From assembly GCA_005406025.1 (NCBI GenBank), contig BGZK01000479.1:248001-312000 (forward strand): a stretch of 64,000 bases of DNA. Direction: 5' to 3'. The first letter of the stretch is position 1; each line of letters starts with the position of its first letter. The notes beneath the pieces are model-generated. The model ran no database searches, was not told where the DNA came from, and saw nothing but the letters and a program-made list of their open reading frames with translations. Positions 57,481 to 64,000 of the stretch are shown here, piece after piece. The position numbers and the translations under genes are program-made. This DNA comes from Eumeta japonica. Taxonomy: Eukaryota; Arthropoda; Insecta; Lepidoptera; Psychidae.

Positions 57481-57900
57481 TTGTTTCTTTTATACAGAAA
57501 GAGATGTTAACACTGCATTATCATTTGAAAACCTAAGGGCAGTAACTAAAAAGTGGTATATGAGTATATGTAAGTTCTCAAAAAGCGTTGTCGAGCAAAA
57601 TCACAAAGTCGTCCTTCACCGCGACAACGCCTTCACGTGTTCAGCTAATGTGATGACTGTGAAGGTCTCAAATGTAAAAGGGTTGCATCCGCCGTACAGT
57701 CCGGACCTTGCGCCCACTGACTGTATTTATTTCCGAAAATCAGAGAGAAACGCTTACGGGCCCGAAGCGGCGATGGATGGTTTACGAGATGTAATAGATA
57801 CCGTCTCTGAGAAAAATTGAGGCAACCACCCTTTATAATGATCCCAGAGAATGCAAAAGTACGTAAATAATGAAGGAGTCTATTTTAAAAAATGTAAATT
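57481..57900 (+). pseudogene. mariner-type transposase C-terminal relic (M5)
   Basis: KVVLHRDNAFTCSA (57,606) holds the second catalytic Asp and HPPYSPDLAPTD (57,686) the third. They are about 31 residues apart, where 34 is standard, so a small deletion is likely. RMQKYVNNEGVYFKK near 57,850, after a frame change and stops, matches the usual C-terminal end. The N-terminal DNA-binding part and the first Asp are missing. No terminal repeat was found. It is related to neither M1-M3 nor M4 at close range. Confidence 0.82.
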
Positions 57901-58769
57901 ATAAAATAATATTTAGGATTTTTTCGTTTAAAAAGTGCTTCTTCAAGTATTTATTTTTTGTTTTGTAGATAAAATCTTACGGTTATTGTACGAAATTAGC
58001 GAGAAATATTTTTTCTCATAAGATAGAAATACATACTTGGAATAGCCTCTTATTTGTCCTTTTTTGATAGAAGAGTTTTACAATGATATTAGACTGAGAT
58101 AACGTATGAATTACACTATTTGTATTTTCTTGTTTTTTTTTTTTAAATTGTTAAAAAAAAAAACCAACTAAACCAAAAACATGAGATATCCCCACAGGAT
58201 ATAATGTCGGACGTTAATTAAAGTTGCAGCTAAGAGTTACAGTTTAATATGTGATTCCAGTGCTTTCTCTTCAAATAGATGTTTATATTTATGACGAGAA
58301 ACAATATTTACTCCCATTTGGATTAATGAATTTATTAGGCGCTTTTCAGGATTATAAAGATAATCATAAAACATGCACGATTCTGAGGTTATAAATTAAG
58401 GTTGTAGTCGTCATTCTTATTATTTTTCTATTTTATTATGTCTATATTACAACCTTTTCTGAATATATCCTAATATTTCGCTGATAATAATTATCGAATT
58501 AATTTTCCCCATAATACAATAATAATAAGGACTTATCCCAATAATAATGTGAAATTTCCTTCCTTGTCCTTTTGATATCGTCGCGAATGCTCATGACATA
58601 TGTAAACATATATGTCATTATTAAAGGAATAATGTTTTTACATGAATTCATTATATTCAAATTAGGATCAATTCACCGTCTAAAACTAAAATTTGCACTA
58701 ATATTAATATATGAATAAACAGAATATTATGTAAACACAAACAACATCACGTGTTTCACTGGAGACTTA
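57901..58769. other. Unannotated AT-rich DNA
   Basis: A palindrome, ATGACATAT and ATATGTCAT, flanks GTAAACAT at 58,593-58,618. Otherwise nothing. Confidence 0.4.
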
Positions 58770-58774
58770 GGATC

Positions 58775-58862
58775 AAGGTATCCGGATCCCGGTCTCGTGC
58801 ATGGCTGACGTTTGTTGAGACAGCGGTTTAGTGCAGATGCATTTGTGTTTCTGACGTTCTAT
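58775..58862 (+). repeat. Duplicated block, copy 2
   Basis: GGATCCCGGTCTCGTGCATG then GCTGACGTTTGTTGAGACAG and CGGTTTAG, followed by TTTGTGTTTCTGACGTTCTA. Matches 56,616-56,706. A minus-strand frame (58,773-58,982) crosses it and is unrecognised. Confidence 0.6.
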
Positions 58863-59549
58863 GTGGAAATTTGTTTGCGAAATGATAATGATCACGAACG
58901 AAGGCACTCGGGCTAGGATTGTAATAATTGCTGTGGAGTGTGTAATAGTAGTTATAAGGTGATCTTTGCATTTGTCGGTCATGTGGTAAACATTGCATCA
59001 AAGGCATCGTGATGATTTTAATGAAATACTATCTAACTTTTCGAATTTTCCTTTTTTTAATGCTGAAACCTGGGTGAGGGAATAGACAATTGTTCGATTC
59101 TGTATCAGATTCTGAACAAGAGATGTATATTTAGAGTTCTGTTTCTTCGGTTTTACTTTACAAGCTTGTAAATTTTTGTGATATTACTATTATTATGGTT
59201 TTTTATAAATAATTTGATTGTATTTTAAAATTTGAAATTCAACCAAAATTTTCATGTTTCTATGACGATAATTCGAATTTTATATCAAAAAAATATGCTT
59301 AAAAATATATCTAGGACGAATAAATGAATAACGATGTTTAGAGACAAACAAAAACAAAATTCTAACCCAGAACACTTAAAGATCTCACATAAACAAACGT
59401 TAAAAAATAGAAAAAATTGTAAAATTTCACGGTTCATTAGTTATTTATTCTCTAAGATGATATAAAGTACTGTACATATTACACAAACTCATACACAACG
59501 GCTAACGAATTCTCCTATTTCGGAATCGGTTAACAAACATACACAACAG
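58863..59549. other. Unannotated
   Basis: AT-rich, nothing supported. Confidence 0.4.
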
Positions 59550-60120
59550 CAGCGAAACAAAGTACAAGCCACCGACGAGACGTACCTTCGCCCCAATTAT
59601 TTTCGACAAGTGTTCAGTCAAGATAATTATAACGTAAATTCTGAAACAATGTCGGAGGGGAGCAGCCGGAAAATCCCCTTAATTTTGATGGAAGCACCTA
59701 TTAAGATAATACGATGATGGGTCGCTAAATTAGATTTGTTTCCCTGGGCTCTTTTAATATACTCTCGTGCTGCCCGGTCTTTGTTTTTTCTATTCACCGG
59801 CGAGCGTGCGCAGGTTGGTGACGCGTCCGCTGATTAAATTTACCGCGCTCGGAGCCTTAATCACATCGGCATATTTTAAGTGAATAAATTACATTATTCA
59901 CGTGACATTCGACAGAACATAATGTATTTTTAGGTTGAAGTTAAGCGAACACGGTCGGGTCAATTTTCACGTCCATTGCGTATGATCATCCTTATTGTCG
60001 AAAATATTACAATATCGGAAAGTGATAAATGACGTTCTCGACCACGGTTGGGAGTTTGTTCGGGCGTGAAGTTTTGTGCTTGAAGCAATGTCGGAAACTT
60101 TCCGACATTAGATCAGGCGT
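59550..60120. other. CpG-rich island 7 with motif cluster
   Basis: GC-richer blocks (CAGCCGGAAAATCCCCTTAA near 59,663; CACCGGCGAGCGTGCGCAGG then TTGGTGACGCGTCCGC near 59,797; ACCGCGCTCGGAGCC near 59,842) alternate with AT-rich spacers. GTGAATAA-ATTACA-TTATTCAC (59,880-59,901) is a perfect inverted pair overlapping a CACGTG E-box (59,899-59,904). TTAATCA homeodomain-like sites also occur. The layout suits a cis-regulatory element, but this is inference. Confidence 0.35.
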
Positions 60121-60404
60121 CACGGATTGCCAATTAAAAGTTTAACACAAAGTAGGTATATTTATTGCTGTTAGGGACGTACTGAAGTAGTATCGATTTT
60201 ATTTTTTGTGCATTCCTATCAGCGCACACGGTTACACATCGAGAAGAATTTATATACAATCCATTGGTAGGTCATTTTGCGTTCGAAATACATCTAATCC
60301 GGGTTAGACCGCGTCCATTTTATATGTTAATTTTTCCTTTTTGGGGTCACCTACATTGTGTAATGGAGCCTTTTTTTAATATAAGATCGTTTTTCAAATA
60401 CAAT
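60121..60404. other. Unannotated
   Basis: No supported feature. The plus frame at 60,264-60,512 is unrecognised. Confidence 0.35.
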
Positions 60405-60857
60405 CATGCTAATATTATAAATGTGAATGTAAGTTTGTTTGTTACGCTTTCACGCCAAAACTACTCAACCGGTTATCATGAAACTTTGTACATGTACTCT
60501 CGAAGGTATTAGAAGTAACATACGATACTTTTTATTAAAAAAAATATCATATACTTTCGTACCTATTTATCCTTACAAACTATAGCGTTTATAATATCTA
60601 TAATACATATTAGTAAGATCATCATAAAAAATACTTAGTTCCAATTTACATACATTACACAATATAATTATTCGAACATTTATAACTGGAGAATAGCTGG
60701 ACCGATTTTCATTTTTAATTAGTTGTATTTGTCTCCGTCCCAAATAGCAAAAGAATATAAAAACATTGAAAAATTGACAAAAAAAATAAAACGCTTTCTA
60801 TCATCATTATCACAATTTTCCATCATCAGGCAGGTGAAACCGCGGGGCGCAGCTAGT
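60405..60857 (+). mobile_element. Lepidopteran non-autonomous element (TAATATTATAAATG..GCAGCTAG)
   Basis: Starts ATGCTAATATTATAAATGTG then AATGTAAGTTTGTTTGTTAC and GCTTTCACGCCAAAACTACT, and ends GGTGAAACCGCGGGGCGCAG then CTAG before T. I know both ends from many lepidopteran sequences. The CTAG-T end again fits a Helitron-like element. There is no open frame of significance. Confidence 0.68.
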
Positions 60858-62549
60858 ATTAAATATGTGTGACTTTTCTTTCTAACGCTTAACGAATATC
60901 TTCTAAGCATGTTTTTGAAAATGCATAGATATTTACGATGTTCATCATAAATCCCGTTTGCCTTCATAAACATGGAAAGAATTCAGAATAAAAAATTGAT
61001 TTTCCAGTAAAACTTGATATCTTTCCAATTCGCAAACTTAAACTATTCTATTCCAGCGAATTTATTCAACACCCTCGAATGTGAGCATATTGCAAAAAAT
61101 TAAAATACATTTTCTCCTAACAACCGCCATGTTTACCCAGCCGGAGGCAAAATCCACTTTAGCAATGACGCTTTGTATTTCCACGTTGTTAAATTTACGT
61201 TCAGCGCTATCTTTCAATTTTATCGATAAATCTCCGGCAGCGTAGATATAACTGATAGGACTGAAATATTGTCATTATGATATTTTTTGCAAAAAAAAAA
61301 CTCAGATTCGATGGTACATTTTCGATAAGCCGTTTTTCTGACGAAATGCATCACGAAGAAAAACTTTTTAAACATTGCCCCCGTCGAATCGGCGTGTTTT
61401 AATTTGTTTAATATATACATATTACATAAGTGCGAACAACAATGTACAACAATATGATGACCTAGTCGGTTCCGTATCAGTGACCACAGCGTGCGCGGTA
61501 AACAGTCAGCGAAACACGTGCCCCAGATTCATGGCGAACGGGGACGCATATAATGACGTGCTGCGTGTAGGGTGACCATCATACTTCCCGTTTAAAATCC
61601 AAAAGTTTCGTGAAAATATTGCTCTAAAAATTATACATTTCCGTCTATATGAATCTAAAAATAATTTATAATTTTGTTGTGTGTTAATCTGACTTCGGTT
61701 TTTAATTGTTTGTAATTACTTATAATTTTTCAATATTAGTCATATTGATTGTAAAAAATTTTTGAACGTAAATATTGCGTAATCGTACGCGGCATACATT
61801 TAAGTGCACAATATAGCAAACAATTACCACATATAATTGACGATAATTATTTAGAGATTTTTACTATGAATTTTCAAATGCTTTTATTTAAATAAAAACA
61901 AAGAGACACATTATTATTTTTGTTATCTTCCATAAATTAATATTGTTACAAGGAAATAAAATTCTCTTTTTTTTTTAAATCAGTATCTGCCAAATGACGC
62001 CTGTTGTAAAGTTTTTTTTTTTAAAGTATCAATGTGATTATTAAGAAAAGAATTAAAAATCAATTGGTAAATTGATTCGCTTTTGAAGTATTTATTTTGC
62101 GTTTGTGTGGTACATGTTGTTACCCTTCCATCTTCAGAATTATTTTCTTGCTATTCTTATATTTATACCGACCTTTATTTCTTTATCGGCAAAACTTGAT
62201 TTACAATTTACTTCTGACATTAGTTTAATTTATTGATGACTTCACAGGTTATCTTTGGTTAGCAGATCTGATATGAGAAAAAAATTCCATTGTTATAAGG
62301 ATTTGATGAGCCACAGAGTAGATAGATAGAGTTGACAATCTCATTGGCACACAAACAAAATACGAGGTACTAGGGCAAAAGAACAATCTGGAGTTTTCTC
62401 AAAAAATTTCGAAAATATCTTTCAAGTCTATATTTGGAAACAGAACAGAAAAATCTAAAAGCATTTTTTTTTCTCTTTTAGTAAATTTGAAATACTTACA
62501 ATCGTATCTGAGAACATTATACAAGCTGTAGACGCTAAACATATTGATG
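60858..62549. other. Unannotated
   Basis: Slightly GC-richer patches at about 61,125-61,250 and 61,460-61,575 have no recognised content. The rest is AT-rich. Confidence 0.4.
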
Positions 62550-63774
62550 TGATTTGTATATAGTACAGAGCATAGTGGCGCATTCGTTTGCAAAATTGTT
62601 TTAATTCGTAATTTTTTTTTTAAAATGTCCGGAAGGTCCTTCTGATTATAAAAGTGTAAGATGACACTTGATATCTTTTGACGTTATTTTTTAAACAACA
62701 AAAAACTGTATAGCCTAGAAAAAATGCATTTTTTGCAATCAATTATTTTTTTATATTCTTTACAATATTTTGAACAAAAGTCCTCATACCCATTATCGTA
62801 TCTCTAACACAATAATTGTTATGAATTTTTAAAATTGAAAATCGCTGAAAATCCGAATTTTCTTGGTTTGATTAATGTAGTTTAAAATCAGAATGCTATA
62901 ATTTTTATTTTTATCAAGAATTTCCACTATGTTAAACAAAATAGCCTAAATAGATTTAAAAATTTTGTTTATTTCTATGTTTTATTTATATTATAACAAT
63001 ATGCTTCCTACGCGCATGTACTTTCGAGAGAAGTATTTCTATCTCATTCTTATCTCAATGTATAAGAAGCGTAAGAGAAAGGTAGACGATGTTTTGAAAA
63101 TTTTTTGTGGTTTTTCAGCGGTGATAAGATAAAAAAATATAATATTACTGCTTCTCATATAAATTAATTAATTATTTTCATTCATAGTTTTACATAATTA
63201 GATTTTTATTGTTTTTTTGAAAACTGTTTTCGTCATTGAAGTTTACTGAAACATTTATTTCTTATCTATTGGAAAATCTTTGTTAGATACTGTCTGTGAA
63301 ATAAACTCTTCTGACCTTTATTGCATATTGGAAGCATATTGTTATAATATAAATAAAACATAGAAATAAACAAAATTTTTTAAATCCATTTAGGCTATTT
63401 TGTTTAACATAGTGGAAATTCTTGATAAAAATAAAAATTATAGCATTTTGATTTTAAACTATATTAATCAAACCAAGAAAATTCGATTTTCAGCGATTTT
63501 CAATTTTAAAAATTCATAACAATTATTGTGTTAGAGATGATAATGGTATGAGGAATTTTGTTCAAAATATCGTAAAGAATATTAAAAAATAATTGATTGC
63601 AAAAATGCATCTAGGCTATACAGTTTTGTTGTTTAAAAATAACGTCAAAAGATATCAAGTGTCATCTTACACTTTTATAATCAAAAGGACCTTCCGGACA
63701 TTTAAATAAAAATTACGAATTAAAACAATTTTGCAAACGAATGCGCCACTATGCCCTGCACTAATATGCATATC
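62550..63774. repeat. Large inverted repeat, about 450-bp arms
   Basis: The left arm, 62,550-63,008, runs from CATAGTGGCGCATTCGTTTG through ATGTCCGGAAGGTCCTTCTG to ATAACAATATGCTTCC. The right arm, 63,330-63,774, is the same in inverted order. By eye the arms are about 95% identical, with differences mainly in poly-A/T lengths and scattered substitutions. The spacer of about 320 bases (63,009-63,329) is not repeated. No coding frame is recognised in arm or spacer. It could be a long-TIR or foldback transposon, a recent inverted duplication, a hairpin RNA source, or an assembly artefact. Confidence 0.9.
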
Positions 63775-64000
63775 ATACGTGGATGCAAAAAAAAACTAGC
63801 GGCCTAAAGTAACAAATACCTATCAAGTTTTTATTAAGCTTGTACAACCTTTTAATGCTGAAAAATGTCACGTTTATTTGGATGCAATTCCCGAATTAGT
63901 TCTACGGCTCACCGTTTCATAACAGTGGTCGTACGAACTTTTTGGTGCAATTTTATGTATTTATTGTTTTTTTTTTTACACATATTTATTATATTATTAT
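63775..64000. other. Unannotated
   Basis: AT-rich, nothing supported. CATACGTGGATGCAAAAAAA borders the large inverted repeat. Confidence 0.4.

Overview
The window looks like AT-rich insect nuclear DNA, most likely from a moth or butterfly. The assignment rests on interspersed repeats: 3' ends of the type GCGAAGCGGGCGGGT..GCTAGT and their reverse complement ACTAGCTTTTGCCCGCGG, tails reading CACCCCTCTTTTTGCGTCGG, a repeat with runs of GTCCGTCTGTC next to AAAAAGTGGAACC, and several degenerate mariner copies. I recognise these as typical of Lepidoptera from memory; no search was run. I found no intact protein-coding gene, no convincing host exon and no tRNA or rRNA gene. The open reading frames are short, AT-driven and mostly unrecognisable, so the window is best read as a gene-poor intergenic region or a very large intron.

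The recognisable content is dead mobile DNA. Three copies of one mariner family share 30-base terminal repeats (TAGGTCGG-AAAAAG-TTTCGTATTTTA). They lie at 19.0-20.1 kb (minus), 37.9-39.1 kb (plus) and 41.6-42.6 kb (minus; the left end is lost in a TA palindrome). Two other mariner-type transposase relics lie at 25.7-26.6 kb (minus) and 57.5-57.9 kb (plus). A jockey-like LINE relic spans about 20.2-21.6 kb, from a decayed central region into the reverse transcriptase. A Helitron Rep relic lies at 23.5-24.2 kb. Short Helitron-like elements ending in CTAG before a T are scattered through the window (1.6, 3.0, 29.5, 46.3, 48.5, 53.7 and 60.9 kb). Several are associated with a cryptic purine-rich repeat based on GGGATCGGAATCGAGA.

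Unassigned structures are the most interesting part. A 1.2-kb inverted repeat at 62.55-63.77 kb has arms of about 450 bp that match at about 95% by eye. Two small foldback elements lie at 7.1-7.4 kb and 43.5-43.66 kb. An LTR-like block at 33.2-34.2 kb has a minus-strand TATA box and four 52-bp tandem repeats. A dispersed repeat family with CA-rich cores occurs at 0.6-1.1, 39.6-40.7 and 56.8-57.4 kb. CpG-rich islands at 10.0, 17.2, 41.0, 48.8, 49.7, 56.1-56.7 and 59.6-60.1 kb stand out from the AT-rich background and are the best candidates for host regulatory or unrecognised transcribed DNA.

All identity figures and boundaries are estimates made by eye.
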